Below are positions 47,669 to 55,903 of a stretch of DNA of 64,000 nt, piece by piece. The notes under the pieces are model-generated. The model did not search any database and was not told the DNA's origin. It saw nothing but the letters and a program-made list of their open reading frames with translations. The DNA lies in assembly GCF_004119455.1 (NCBI RefSeq), contig NZ_NRQT01000003.1:1-64000 (forward strand), written 5' to 3'. Made by a program: the position numbers and the translations under genes. The DNA comes from Chryseobacterium sp. CH25 (GTDB lineage Bacteria; Bacteroidota; Bacteroidia; Flavobacteriales; Weeksellaceae). The stretch's first letter is position 1; the number at the start of each line of letters is the position of its first letter.

Positions 47669-49258
47669 TTATAACATTTGTTGTGCTGTTCTTGTTCCCT
47701 GATAAAAGGCCTCTTCAAAAATAGAAATTCCTGAGAGATCAGAATGGGCAAAGAATATTTTCTCCCTAACAGGTTCTTTAGCCATTTTTGCTTTTTCGCC
47801 AAAAATCTGATCCGGTGTGGGAGCAATCATGGCATGTCCTATTTTATGAAACTGCATTTCAAGGATAAAATCTTCAATTAATGGATGGGCTTTCTTCATA
47901 TCTTCTAAAACTAAATTTTTAAGTTCAGCTTCTTTCATGGAATACAGCTTCTTTCTGGCTTTTTTACAATCATTTGTAGAGAAACTTTTATAGTAAGTAA
48001 TCACTTTTTCTCCCATGATTTGGTTGATATTCTGATGCTGATCGAAAATATACCCTAATCCGGAAGATCCGTAGATTATGTTATCCCAAGCAAGCTCTTC
48101 ATCTCCTCCGAATTCATTCTTCAGAGTAATCGTAGTTAAAAGCCAGGGAACATAATGAAATGATGACGCTTTTCTATTGCTGAAAATTCTTTCATTCACA
48201 AACTGCGGCGTAGCCATTAAAACTTTATCAGCAATGATCTTTCTGGTTTTCTTCTGAGAATTGTCAAAACTTAAAACCTCGACCTTATCAGTAACATTTA
48301 TATCAAAAACTAAATTCTTAGTTAAATTTTTATCTTTTGAATACTTTGAAAGATAATGAGTTAATCTTGCATTCCCTTCCGGCCATGTGAATACCTGATC
48401 TTTATATTTTTTACTCCAGTTGTTTTTTCTTCCCGCAAAATAATGAATCCCGGCCCATGCGGAAACGTAGTCAATTCCTAATCCGAAGTCATCTCTACAG
48501 GAATAATCCAATAGCCAAAGTAATTCTTCAGACTTGAAATCATGTTGTTGAAGCCAATCTTTAAAAACAACTTTCTCAAAATTGAGAACCTCATCTTCTC
48601 TGCTGGAATCATGAACAGGAATAGCAAACCAATAGTTTCCCTGAGTATCTTTCTTTTCACGGAAAGCATCCATCATTTTAAAGAATCTGTCAAACTCTTT
48701 CTGTACTTCTGCAGAAATTCCTTTTTGGGGAACAATATCATTCTGCCATGCGTTTTTATAGAACAGTCTTTCCTGCTGTGGAAAAGTCATCTGATACTCA
48801 TCCAAAACAGGTTCTCCATCTTCTTCAATGCTCTGGCAGATGCCACATTCTGTAAGAAACTCAATAATCTCTGTATTTTCTTTATTGGGTAAAGGCAGAT
48901 AATGAGCTCCCAGTGGGAATTTTGAAAACTTATTCTGTCCATTGGAAGAATTTCCTCCTACATGATTTTCCATTTCCAGTAAAAGGTAATCATCTTCATT
49001 GTGCTGACTGAAAAACCTACAGGCAGAAAGCCCAGAGATCCCACCACCTATCACAAGATACTTAGTGTGGATAACTTCGGAAAATTGTGGAAAATCCTTC
49101 GCCCATAACTTATGCCCCAAAACATGGTTGGTTCCTGTTATTTTCAGTAACAGGAATTTAACCTTCTTTCCGCAATATTGTAGAAAAGGAAGCATCAGCC
49201 CACCTAACACTATTGTTTTCAGGAAATCTTTTCTACTGAACTTTCCCCCACTCTTCAT
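47669..49258 (-). CDS. FAD-dependent amine oxidase-like oxidoreductase with a Tat-like signal
   Basis: A 529-residue flavoprotein. The N-terminus GKFSRKDFLKTIVLGGLML resembles a twin-arginine signal with an R-K pair, ending near C30. The dinucleotide fold is VIGGGISGLSACRFF (about 71-85) with the FAD ribose glutamate in LLLEMENHVGGNS, and a second FAD contact lies near the C-terminus in FFAHSDLSGISIFEEAFYQG. It resembles flavin amine oxidases (polyamine/monoamine type). Its start codon lies inside the 3' end of the spermidine-synthase-like gene (26-base overlap), so the two are coupled. The likely substrate is the amine product made by the upstream genes; this is inference. Confidence 0.82.
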   Translation of the reverse strand: MKSGGKFSRKDFLKTIVLGGLMLPFLQYCGKKVKFLLLKITGTNHVLGHKLWAKDFPQFSEVIHTKYLVIGGGISGLSACRFFSQHNEDDYLLLEMENHVGGNSSNGQNKFSKFPLGAHYLPLPNKENTEIIEFLTECGICQSIEEDGEPVLDEYQMTFPQQERLFYKNAWQNDIVPQKGISAEVQKEFDRFFKMMDAFREKKDTQGNYWFAIPVHDSSREDEVLNFEKVVFKDWLQQHDFKSEELLWLLDYSCRDDFGLGIDYVSAWAGIHYFAGRKNNWSKKYKDQVFTWPEGNARLTHYLSKYSKDKNLTKNLVFDINVTDKVEVLSFDNSQKKTRKIIADKVLMATPQFVNERIFSNRKASSFHYVPWLLTTITLKNEFGGDEELAWDNIIYGSSGLGYIFDQHQNINQIMGEKVITYYKSFSTNDCKKARKKLYSMKEAELKNLVLEDMKKAHPLIEDFILEMQFHKIGHAMIAPTPDQIFGEKAKMAKEPVREKIFFAHSDLSGISIFEEAFYQGTRTAQQML

Positions 49259-50747
49259 CGAAATAACGAACTAATATCTGGTTATCCAGACGGTTAACTT
49301 CTACTTCATTCACTTTCATATCTTTACTGAAATATGATATTTTTGAAAAATCATAATCATAGTATTTCAGATTGGGAAGTCTTCTGTATATTTTATTATT
49401 CACCGGTTCAAAGGAAGCCATAGAAAAGCCCCATTCTCCAAATGAAGGAACGTAAGTGTGATATGCTGATGTAAACGGAAAAATCTGATTTAAGGTTTTC
49501 TCTATGCACCAGAAAGATTTCGGAGCAAAATATGGAGAAGTGGTTTGTACTACAATTTTAGTATCCGGAGTTGTTAATCTTTCAAGCTCTTTATAAAACT
49601 GCAGAGAATAAAGTTTCCCCAAACTGTAATTGGATGGATCCGGAAAGTCTATAATGATGACATCAAACTTCTTTTTATTCTCTTTTACCCAGATGTAAGC
49701 ATCTTTATTGACCACTTCCACCTTAGGATTGGAAAAAGAGCTTTGATTCAGCCTTCGCATGGTTTCATTGGTTTTGAAGAAGTCTGTCATCTCTCCATCC
49801 AGATCAACAAGCTGAATCTTTTTCACCTCTTTATATTTCAGGACTTCACGTGCGGCAAAACCATCACCACCTCCCAGAATCAATACATTATCAATATTTT
49901 TAGCCATCGACATTGCAGGATGTACCAATGCTTCATGATAACGATACTCATCTGTTGAGGAAAACTGCAGGTTATTGTTCAGGTAAAGCCTGAATTCTCT
50001 GTTATTTCTTGTTAAAACAATTCTCTGATAAGGAGAACTCTTTGTAAACACAACATTTTCCCCGTAAAGCTTCTCTTCAGAATAAGACAGTATCTTATCT
50101 GAAAAAATGAAAAGCCCAACCAACAAAATAAATGCGGCGATTGATTTTATTTTTAACGAGAAAGGTTTTGATAATTCTTTCTTAAGATAAAAGCACAGGA
50201 ATATAGCAATAGAAATATTGATAAGTCCGAAGAATAAAGGTGTTTTTACAATTCCCAGCTGCGGAATTAATACCAAAGGAAAAAGAATAGATGCCAGTAA
50301 TGCCCCAATATAATCGAAGGCGAATACATTTGAAACTAAATCTTTAAACTGAACTCTATCCTTCAGAATATTCATTAAAAGCGGAATTTCCACTCCTACC
50401 AAACATCCTGTAAAAAAGACAAAAAGGTAAAGTACACTTTCAAAATGGGCCAGTGTATTAAATAAGACAAACAGTACTACTGAGCTTACCCCGCCCACAA
50501 TTCCGACCAGAATTTCAATTTCTACGAATTTATCAATAAGGTTTCCCTTAATGAATTTGGCCAGATAGGAACCTACTCCCATAGAAAACAGGTAGACACC
50601 AATAATAAAGGAAAACTGCTTCACAGAATCTCCTAAAAGATAACTCGCCAATGCTCCGGCTACCAACTCATAAATCAATCCACATGTCGCAATGACAAAT
50701 ACAGAAAACAGTAAAAGCAGCTCAAGAGGAATCCTCTTCTTATCCAT
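49233..50747 (-). CDS. membrane-embedded spermidine synthase-like aminopropyltransferase
   Basis: A 504-residue protein. The first 210 residues hold about seven transmembrane helices (LLLLFSVFVIATCGLIYELVAG onward) and the last 280 form a spermidine synthase-like Rossmann domain. That domain has the nucleophile-binding LILGGGDGFAAREVL (about 290-304), LVDLDGEMTDFF (the decarboxylated-SAM ribose site), and VIIIDFPDPSNYSLGKLYSLQFY. The last replaces the DSSDP motif of ordinary SpeE, so the amine acceptor may differ. Transferring an aminopropyl group next to the membrane suits a lipid- or wall-linked acceptor, but this is inference. It overlaps both neighbours (DUF350 by eight bases, the FAD oxidoreductase by 26). 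Confidence 0.88.
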   Translation of the reverse strand: MDKKRIPLELLLLFSVFVIATCGLIYELVAGALASYLLGDSVKQFSFIIGVYLFSMGVGSYLAKFIKGNLIDKFVEIEILVGIVGGVSSVVLFVLFNTLAHFESVLYLFVFFTGCLVGVEIPLLMNILKDRVQFKDLVSNVFAFDYIGALLASILFPLVLIPQLGIVKTPLFFGLINISIAIFLCFYLKKELSKPFSLKIKSIAAFILLVGLFIFSDKILSYSEEKLYGENVVFTKSSPYQRIVLTRNNREFRLYLNNNLQFSSTDEYRYHEALVHPAMSMAKNIDNVLILGGGDGFAAREVLKYKEVKKIQLVDLDGEMTDFFKTNETMRRLNQSSFSNPKVEVVNKDAYIWVKENKKKFDVIIIDFPDPSNYSLGKLYSLQFYKELERLTTPDTKIVVQTTSPYFAPKSFWCIEKTLNQIFPFTSAYHTYVPSFGEWGFSMASFEPVNNKIYRRLPNLKYYDYDFSKISYFSKDMKVNEVEVNRLDNQILVRYFDEEWGKVQ

Positions 50748-50955
50748 GAATTGCTGCGCTTATAATCATTGAAATTCCGATGATAAATGCTCCGAACACA
50801 ATAGCCAATGCTATATTTTTATTCTGAGCAATCTCATGCCATGTTTTTTCCGGAGTAAGTTTTTCAATGATGAAATAGCATACAAGCAGAATAGCGATTC
50901 CTAAAAATGAGTAAAGAACCGAGTTTAATATTGGTAAGAAATTAATATTGTCCAT
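50740..50955 (-). CDS. DUF350 domain membrane protein
   Basis: A 71-residue protein with two hydrophobic helices (about 8-27 and 49-70), matching one DUF350 module of the YjfL type: SVLYSFLGIAILLVCYFIIEKLTP and NIALAIVFGAFIIGISMIISAAI. DUF350 proteins recur beside genes for polyamine- or glutathionylspermidine-type enzymes, PspA-like and DUF4178 proteins. It lies between the small membrane gene and the spermidine synthase-like gene, and overlaps the latter's start by eight bases. Confidence 0.85.
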   Translation of the reverse strand: MDNINFLPILNSVLYSFLGIAILLVCYFIIEKLTPEKTWHEIAQNKNIALAIVFGAFIIGISMIISAAIHG

Positions 50956-50967
50956 AGTTTTTAATTT

Positions 50968-51159
50968 TTATTTGTGATAGTATCTGTAAAATCCTGCTCT
51001 GGAATGGCTTTTTGTAGTTCCATCGCGATATTTCTCTGTTTTCGCACAGTCACAGAATTGATTTCCGGTAAATGTAAGATAAACAAACAGGCTCATAAAA
51101 AGTCCTCCGATTGACAGTAACAGCCAGTTGCTTTTGATATAATGAGTTAATCTTTCCAT
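50968..51159 (-). CDS. 63-residue single-span membrane protein in the DUF4178/DUF350 cluster
   Basis: A small protein with one helix (about 13-31, LLLSIGGLFMSLFVYLTF) and a short tail with CDCAKTEKYRDG, two cysteines, followed by a basic, tyrosine-rich end (HSRAGFYRYYHK). It fits between the DUF4178 gene (three-base gap) and DUF350 (12-base gap). I do not recognise a family. The tight spacing and single-strand order make it likely to be a real gene. Confidence 0.7.
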   Translation of the reverse strand: MERLTHYIKSNWLLLSIGGLFMSLFVYLTFTGNQFCDCAKTEKYRDGTTKSHSRAGFYRYYHK

Positions 51160-51162
51160 TGT

Positions 51163-52626
51163 TTAATTATTAGCGTAAGGTGAATTAGAACTGTTATTCC
51201 ATTTTCCATATTCAAAAGTACGTTTCATCCAATGGCTCCCTACAACAAATATGATGAGACAAACCAGAACAATTCCAAAGTTCCAGAAGGAAACCGGAAG
51301 CCACGTTGCTTTAATATTAACGGCTGGGTTTTTATCGTAACTTTCAGGATAGCCATACTCCTGAGGCATATTGAGAAGTATAGAATCTAATTTTCCTGTT
51401 TCTTTTGTAGTATTCTGAAGGCCTGTTCTTAATATAATATCTTTTGTAAGAGCTTCTATATCATTATAGGTACTGACTGTTTGATTTTTATCGTTTTTGA
51501 GAAAAAAACTTCCGGTATCATTTTTAACAATTGAGAAGTCTGAATTTGCTGGTCTGTAACCGGATTTAAACGGATCTTTGGCTCCTCCCTCTTTCTCGGC
51601 AGAAATCAGAAAATGATAAGTCCCTCCAGGAATACCGCATAAGTTAAATTCTTCGGTCTGGCTTCCTTCGCTCCAGCTTTCTCCGTCTTCATATCCTGAA
51701 TACTGTTCAATATCTTTAGAAGCATAAATAACTTCATTGGTTTTCTCATTCACAAGGCTAAGCCCAACATTAGCCCAGGAGTTATCCACATTAGAAGAGG
51801 CATATACCTGTAGCGGCGCAGATCCACCTGAAAGGGTAAAGCTTTTACTCACCACTTCCTTATCTGTAACATCTGTAAAATTGATTCTCTGTTCAAAAAT
51901 TGTCTGATTACTTCTGGAAGTCACTACATACAGCTGCAAAATACAGATCAATAAAGCCGTAATGGCCATGATATTGGTACATTGCTTAACATTAAAGTAA
52001 AACGGCTGAACAATTCCGGTTCCGGTGCGGTAAGGCATCTCTGTAGCGCCAAATGCTTTTTTGATTTCAAATCTTGAAATATGGTTTCCTTTGAAAAACT
52101 GGACGGATTTTCCGTATTCCTCACGGGAAATCATTTCAGTGCCGTTTACATATTCTTTATAAGTAGCCAGTCCAAACTGCAATTTATCTTCAAAAAAACC
52201 GGTAGCAGCATACACTGTACAAGGGGTAGTTTCGAACCATCTGTAATTCTTTCCATTTGCCTCAGCATAATATTTGAATTCTTTAAAAGCAAAATCTACC
52301 GGGCGGAGAAGAACCCAATGCCCATCACTTTCACTGAGATAAACATTGTTTCCAGCGCGGTCTTTTAATGAATATTCCCGCCAAAAGGTATCTGAACCAT
52401 ATTTTTTAATAACAATATTAATCACCCAGTACTCGGTTCCATAGAGTATTCCTTTGCGCCCAACTTCCAAAACAACGTTTTCCACAGGTTTTTTAACAAT
52501 CTTTCTTTGGGTAGACTGCCCTATGGTAACAAGATTGTTACAATGGCTGCAGATAAATTCTTCAATGGCAAAATCTATGGCCATTTCGTTGTTGTTAGCC
52601 CCGCAATGAGGACAGATTTGATCCAT
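51163..52626 (-). CDS. DUF4178 domain protein with a zinc ribbon
   Basis: A 487-residue protein. The first 40 residues form a zinc ribbon with two CxxC pairs (CPHCGAN and ICSHCNNLV). Then DUF4178 modules follow: GRKGILYGTEYWVINIVIKK and EYSLKDRAGNNVYLSESDGHWVLLRPV (about 60-115), with a second partial module. Two membrane helices lie at about 225-245 and 455-472, so about 210 residues between them are exposed on the far side of the membrane, with beta-rich character. The function is unknown. The gene is three bases downstream of speD and four upstream of the small membrane protein. Confidence 0.85.
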   Translation of the reverse strand: MDQICPHCGANNNEMAIDFAIEEFICSHCNNLVTIGQSTQRKIVKKPVENVVLEVGRKGILYGTEYWVINIVIKKYGSDTFWREYSLKDRAGNNVYLSESDGHWVLLRPVDFAFKEFKYYAEANGKNYRWFETTPCTVYAATGFFEDKLQFGLATYKEYVNGTEMISREEYGKSVQFFKGNHISRFEIKKAFGATEMPYRTGTGIVQPFYFNVKQCTNIMAITALLICILQLYVVTSRSNQTIFEQRINFTDVTDKEVVSKSFTLSGGSAPLQVYASSNVDNSWANVGLSLVNEKTNEVIYASKDIEQYSGYEDGESWSEGSQTEEFNLCGIPGGTYHFLISAEKEGGAKDPFKSGYRPANSDFSIVKNDTGSFFLKNDKNQTVSTYNDIEALTKDIILRTGLQNTTKETGKLDSILLNMPQEYGYPESYDKNPAVNIKATWLPVSFWNFGIVLVCLIIFVVGSHWMKRTFEYGKWNNSSNSPYANN

Positions 52627-52628
52627 TT

Positions 52629-52988
52629 TTATCTGTAAATTTTGTGTTTCTGAATGGTATTAGCTTTAAAATACTGAACAACCTCATCTGCAATCTGCTC
52701 TACTTTTGCCGTGTTGTCCTGAGTATAGTTACAAAGAAAAACATCAAAAGTAAGCTGTTTAAATTCCGGCCACGTATGAATACAGAGATGAGATTCTTTA
52801 AGACATACTGCCGAAGTGAAACTCTGATTTTCAAAAACATGATTGGTAATTCCTACAATCTCTACTTCTTTTGTTTTCAGTATATTTTCTGTAAAGGCAA
52901 GAAAACCTGTGCTGTCTAATAACAAATCTTCTGACTCTGTTTCCAAAGTCAGAAGAATATGTAAACCTTTATTTGATAATGGGTTCAA
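52629..52988 (-). CDS. speD: S-adenosylmethionine decarboxylase proenzyme
   Basis: Makes decarboxylated SAM, the aminopropyl donor for polyamine synthesis. The 119-residue length fits the bacterial class SpeH/SpeD. The self-cleavage site lies between E65 and S66 in LKESHLCIHTWPE; the serine becomes the pyruvoyl group. H71 and C86 match the processing and proton-donor residues. It heads the DUF4178/DUF350/spermidine synthase-like genes and lies 21 bases downstream of the amidinotransferase-fold gene, so the donor, transfer and membrane components are probably expressed together. Confidence 0.93.
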   Translation of the reverse strand: MNPLSNKGLHILLTLETESEDLLLDSTGFLAFTENILKTKEVEIVGITNHVFENQSFTSAVCLKESHLCIHTWPEFKQLTFDVFLCNYTQDNTAKVEQIADEVVQYFKANTIQKHKIYR

Positions 52989-53009
52989 TTAATTTTTTTC
53001 GTAAATATA

Positions 53010-53933
53010 TTATTTTTTTGGTAGAAAAACTTCTGCAAGCATACATCTTGCACTTCCCCCTCCATTTACTTCAATGGTATTTAAATCTGAGTAAATAATT
53101 CCACAATACTTTTCAATGGCTGCTACCTGCTCCGGATTTAAAGACTGATAAGCAGTCTGGCTCATCACAAGGAATTTCTCCCCTTCTTTATTCTGAACCT
53201 GAAGCATATTTCCTGCAAACTGCTGCATTTGCTCTTCTGAAATTTCAACGATTTCCTTTCCTGAATTCTTGATGGTTTCAATTACCTTTTCTCTTTCCAG
53301 CCCATCATCAATACAGTCAAGGCAAATGACTACAAATTTATCAGCTACACACATCATAACATTAGTGTGATAAATAGGAAGTCTTTCTGTACCTACTGTC
53401 TGATAAGAATGGAACACTACTGGTGTAAAACCATATTTTGCACAGAATTCTCTGAATAAATTCTCATCCAGTCTCAAAGAAACAGAACCATAAGCAATCT
53501 TATTATCATGATCGAAGATCATACTTCCTGTTCCTTCAAGGAAATGACCTTGGGTTTCAGGAAATGACCAGTCGTCAATTTCAGTAATATCAAATCCCTG
53601 ACCTTTGATGCTCTCAAGAATATCATCTCTTCTTTCCACTCTTCTGTTGGAAGCGAACATCGGATATAAAACCACTTTCCCGTCTTTATGGAAACTTACC
53701 CAGTTATTTGGGAAGATAGAATCTGGTGTATGAGGATCCAATGTATCTTTAATGGTAATAACATTAATTCCTTTCTCTCTCAGCTTCCCAACAAAGGTAT
53801 TGAACTCAGCCAAAGCTTTTGACTGGATATCAGAACCTGTCTGTTCTACCTGAAAATAATTGTTTTTTGCAGTTTCTGCGTTGTAACCGAATGCAATCGG
53901 TTCTATCATTAATACTGTATCTGTTGTTTGCAT
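53010..53933 (-). CDS. ctlX: amidinotransferase-fold hydrolase, CtlX-like citrulline-utilisation type
   Basis: A 307-residue protein with the pentein fold, similar to CtlX, annotated as a citrulline utilisation hydrolase. Expected catalytic residues are present: the acidic FLEGTGSMIFDHDN stretch, H189 in LPIYHTNVMM and the nucleophile C297 in GGGSARCMLAE. SIFPNNWVSFHKDG (72-85) is characteristic of this subfamily. It should act on a guanidino or ureido group such as arginine or citrulline, feeding ornithine to polyamine formation; exact substrate is uncertain. It lies 21 bases upstream of speD, tying it to the cluster. Confidence 0.85.
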   Translation of the reverse strand: MQTTDTVLMIEPIAFGYNAETAKNNYFQVEQTGSDIQSKALAEFNTFVGKLREKGINVITIKDTLDPHTPDSIFPNNWVSFHKDGKVVLYPMFASNRRVERRDDILESIKGQGFDITEIDDWSFPETQGHFLEGTGSMIFDHDNKIAYGSVSLRLDENLFREFCAKYGFTPVVFHSYQTVGTERLPIYHTNVMMCVADKFVVICLDCIDDGLEREKVIETIKNSGKEIVEISEEQMQQFAGNMLQVQNKEGEKFLVMSQTAYQSLNPEQVAAIEKYCGIIYSDLNTIEVNGGGSARCMLAEVFLPKK

Positions 53934-54016
53934 TTCTTTTTTGAATTAAAAATTTAAAAGATTGAAAGATTTTCTCTCACTCTAAAACTCTCCTACCCTA
54001 TAACTCTACAACTCAA

Positions 54017-54931
54017 CTACTCTCTTACAAGTGGCATTGTAGAACATCTCAGCAGTCCACCCATTTTAGAGATTTCTCTGTAAGGAATTTCTTCTACCGT
54101 CATTCCCCACTCGTTTCTTAAATGGTTGTTCATTCTTGTAAATGCTTTGTCGGAAACTACTACGTCCGGAGAAATAGAGAAAATATTCGGGAACATTTCA
54201 AACATTTCTTCATCATTGATGTGGAAGCAGTTTTCTTCTCCGAAGATATCAATGATAAGACGGTAATCACTTTCGTCTACAAATCCGTTTTTGTAGATAA
54301 TACATTTATCTTCTCCTACCGGATTGAAAGTACAGTCAAGGTGTAAGATTCCTTCAAAAGGTACTTTATCGTTTTTCTTCAGTTCAAGATCAATGATTCT
54401 TTTCTTCGGAAAATACTCTTTTAAAATTTCAATGGCATACTCGTTGGTTCTTGCCGTTTTATAGTTTCTGTAATCTTCGCTGAAGCAGGTTCCGATGAAA
54501 ATAAAATCATTCCATACAATCACATCTCCACCTTCGATATGTGCGGTTTCAGGAAGATTGATGATCTTTCTCCATGCTACTTTTTCAAAAACACTTTTGT
54601 ATGCTTCCTGCTCGTCTGCTCTGTCTGCAATTACGTTGGAGATGATCATCTTATCATCAATTACAAAAGCAACGTCTCTTGAAAAGACCTGGTTGTAATC
54701 TTCAATAATGCTTGGACGAAGTACTTCAACGTTATACTTTTTTAATACCGCTTCAAAAGCGTTCATTTCATTGATAATATCCTCTTCTTTAGGATAAATG
54801 TTGTGTTCGATTGAGTAATACGACTTCGCGTCATAACTTTCCTCTAGCGTGGGAATAGCTCCCAGTGAATTAGGCTGGCCCAGAACTACTGATCTCAGCC
54901 TACCCGTTTCGTTTTTAATGTTTAGTCTCAT
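54017..54931 (-). CDS. dimethylarginine dimethylaminohydrolase-family amidinotransferase-fold protein
   Basis: A 304-residue pentein-fold enzyme. The ETAHIEGGDVIVW stretch (128-140) holds the guanidino-binding acidic residues, H197 in GILHLDCTF is the catalytic histidine and C296 in GGLLRCSTMP is the nucleophile. DDAH, arginine deiminase and related enzymes share these. Which guanidino compound is hydrolysed cannot be read. It lies upstream of ctlX by 83 bases on the same strand, so this could be the first gene of the arginine-to-polyamine set. A -7 box TATATTTG (complement of 54951-54958) lies 19 bases before the start. Confidence 0.87.
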   Translation of the reverse strand: MRLNIKNETGRLRSVVLGQPNSLGAIPTLEESYDAKSYYSIEHNIYPKEEDIINEMNAFEAVLKKYNVEVLRPSIIEDYNQVFSRDVAFVIDDKMIISNVIADRADEQEAYKSVFEKVAWRKIINLPETAHIEGGDVIVWNDFIFIGTCFSEDYRNYKTARTNEYAIEILKEYFPKKRIIDLELKKNDKVPFEGILHLDCTFNPVGEDKCIIYKNGFVDESDYRLIIDIFGEENCFHINDEEMFEMFPNIFSISPDVVVSDKAFTRMNNHLRNEWGMTVEEIPYREISKMGGLLRCSTMPLVRE

Positions 54932-54950
54932 AAAGATTTATGCAATACTA

Positions 54951-54958
54951 CAAATATA
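54951..54958 (-). promoter_or_regulatory. probable -7 box for the arginine/polyamine genes
   Basis: The complement reads TATATTTG, an exact TAnnTTTG match 19 bases before the first gene of the run. No clear TTG partner is visible. The rest of 54959-55150 shows no gene. Confidence 0.5.
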
Positions 54959-55160
54959 AGTAAAGGTCTCTATCTAGAAAATTTTTGGATTATTTTATCC
55001 CTGAAAATTGGCCTTCTCAGGCGTCTTCTTTTAGCGAAATTCTCCCCCTATCCAACAAACCGTAGTATAAAGCATATAAAAACGTCTACAACCTACTACA
55101 TTTCATCTACATAAAAACGAAAAAATAGATTTTTTTACAATTCAACATCCTACATTAGTG

Positions 55161-55183
55161 ATATAATTTTCGCGAAATTATAT
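55161..55183. promoter_or_regulatory. conserved palindrome upstream of bacteriocin-like peptide 1
   Basis: ATATAATTT (55161-55169) and AAATTATAT (55175-55183) are a perfect 9-bp inverted repeat with loop TCGCG. Identical arms, with a different loop, precede peptide 2 (55631-55654), and both end 39 bases before the ATG. They lie within a longer conserved block TTAGTGATATAATTT. An operator or RNA hairpin is likely; no TAnnTTTG box is evident nearby. Confidence 0.7.
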
Positions 55184-55222
55184 ATGCTAAAACTTTATTA
55201 TTAACATCAAAAAAACAAAGTC

Positions 55223-55387
55223 ATGAACAAGAAAAACCCTGTGCTGAAAAATGCACGAAAATTAGAAAGAGACCAGCAGAAATCTATTATCGGAGGTGAA
55301 TTCACTGGTCCCAGAAAATGCTGTGAATATGATGATGTAACCGGAGCATGCTTCCTCTGGGTATGTAACAGATGTGGTTGTCCATAA
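55223..55387 (+). CDS. bacteriocin-like Cys-rich peptide 1 with GG leader
   Basis: A 54-residue peptide, too short for ordinary gene calling. Residues 1-25 are a double-glycine leader (MNKKNPVLKNARKL ... SIIGG) of the type cut by peptidase-containing ABC transporters. The 29-residue remainder has six cysteines as CC-E-x7-C-x4-C-x2-C-x-C-P. The family is known in Chryseobacterium as bacteriocin-like proteins; a pheromone or toxin role is not shown. It has its own palindrome upstream and a terminator 10 bases after the stop. The leader and the cysteine pattern are shared with peptides 2 and 3. Confidence 0.85.
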   Translation: MNKKNPVLKNARKLERDQQKSIIGGEFTGPRKCCEYDDVTGACFLWVCNRCGCP

Positions 55388-55396
55388 AATATTGAG

Positions 55397-55430
55397 AAAG
55401 CCGTTTCATGAATTTTGAGACGGCTTTTTT
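55397..55430 (+). terminator. intrinsic terminator after peptide 1; rest of 55388-55693 is empty
   Basis: AAAGCCGTTTCA (from 55397) pairs with TGAGACGGCTTT, one G-T pair, and is followed by TTTT. The remaining gap up to 55620 is AT-rich with no credible gene; the palindrome of peptide 2 begins at 55631. Confidence 0.85.
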
Positions 55431-55630
55431 AATGAGCCTACATCAAATTATATGTACAAGGGTTTTTGTAACAGGAACTTTCAATTTCACCTTTCTGAGT
55501 CGTACTCTACCTTCTTTATTTTATGATAAAAAATTGTTGAAATTCTATTTAATACAATACAACTTATTAAATTTCACACACATAATAATAAAAAATTCTT
55601 TTTTAAACAAAATAAAATCATATATTAGTG

Positions 55631-55654
55631 ATATAATTTATCATTAAATTATAT
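55631..55654. promoter_or_regulatory. conserved palindrome upstream of bacteriocin-like peptide 2
   Basis: ATATAATTT (55631-55639) and AAATTATAT (55646-55654), loop ATCATT, repeat the arms seen before peptide 1 and end exactly 39 bases before the ATG. The following AAAACTT.A.TAT.AACATCAAAAAA leader is also shared. Peptide 3 keeps the last part of the leader but lacks the palindrome. Confidence 0.7.
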
Positions 55655-55693
55655 TGTTTAAAACTTAACTATCAACATCAAAAAATCAAAATC

Positions 55694-55858
55694 ATGAACA
55701 AGAAAAATCCTGTGCTAAAAAACGCACAAAAATTAGGAAGAGAGCAACAAAAATCAGTAGTAGGTGGAATAGGAATCTCAACAGGCAAAAGATGCTGTGA
55801 ATGGGGTCCGTCAGGAAATTGCACGCTCTATACTTGTGATAGATGTCAATGTCCATAA
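55694..55858 (+). CDS. bacteriocin-like Cys-rich peptide 2 with GG leader
   Basis: A 54-residue paralogue of peptide 1. The leader (residues 1-25, ending SVVGG) differs at only a few positions. The mature part follows CC-E-x6-C-x4-C-x2-C-x-C-P and keeps all six cysteines and the final proline while most other residues change, a pattern of conserved scaffold with variable loops. No terminator lies between it and peptide 3, 45 bases on, so the two are probably cotranscribed from the palindrome-bearing promoter region. Confidence 0.85.
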   Translation: MNKKNPVLKNAQKLGREQQKSVVGGIGISTGKRCCEWGPSGNCTLYTCDRCQCP

Positions 55859-55903
55859 AAAATCAGAACTTAACTATCTATTAACATCAAAAACAACAAA
55901 ATC

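Noticed and set aside
55408..55647. Possible 79-residue protein between peptides 1 and 2
   Set aside because: It overlaps the terminator of peptide 1 and the palindrome of peptide 2 and has no family features; the region reads as non-coding.
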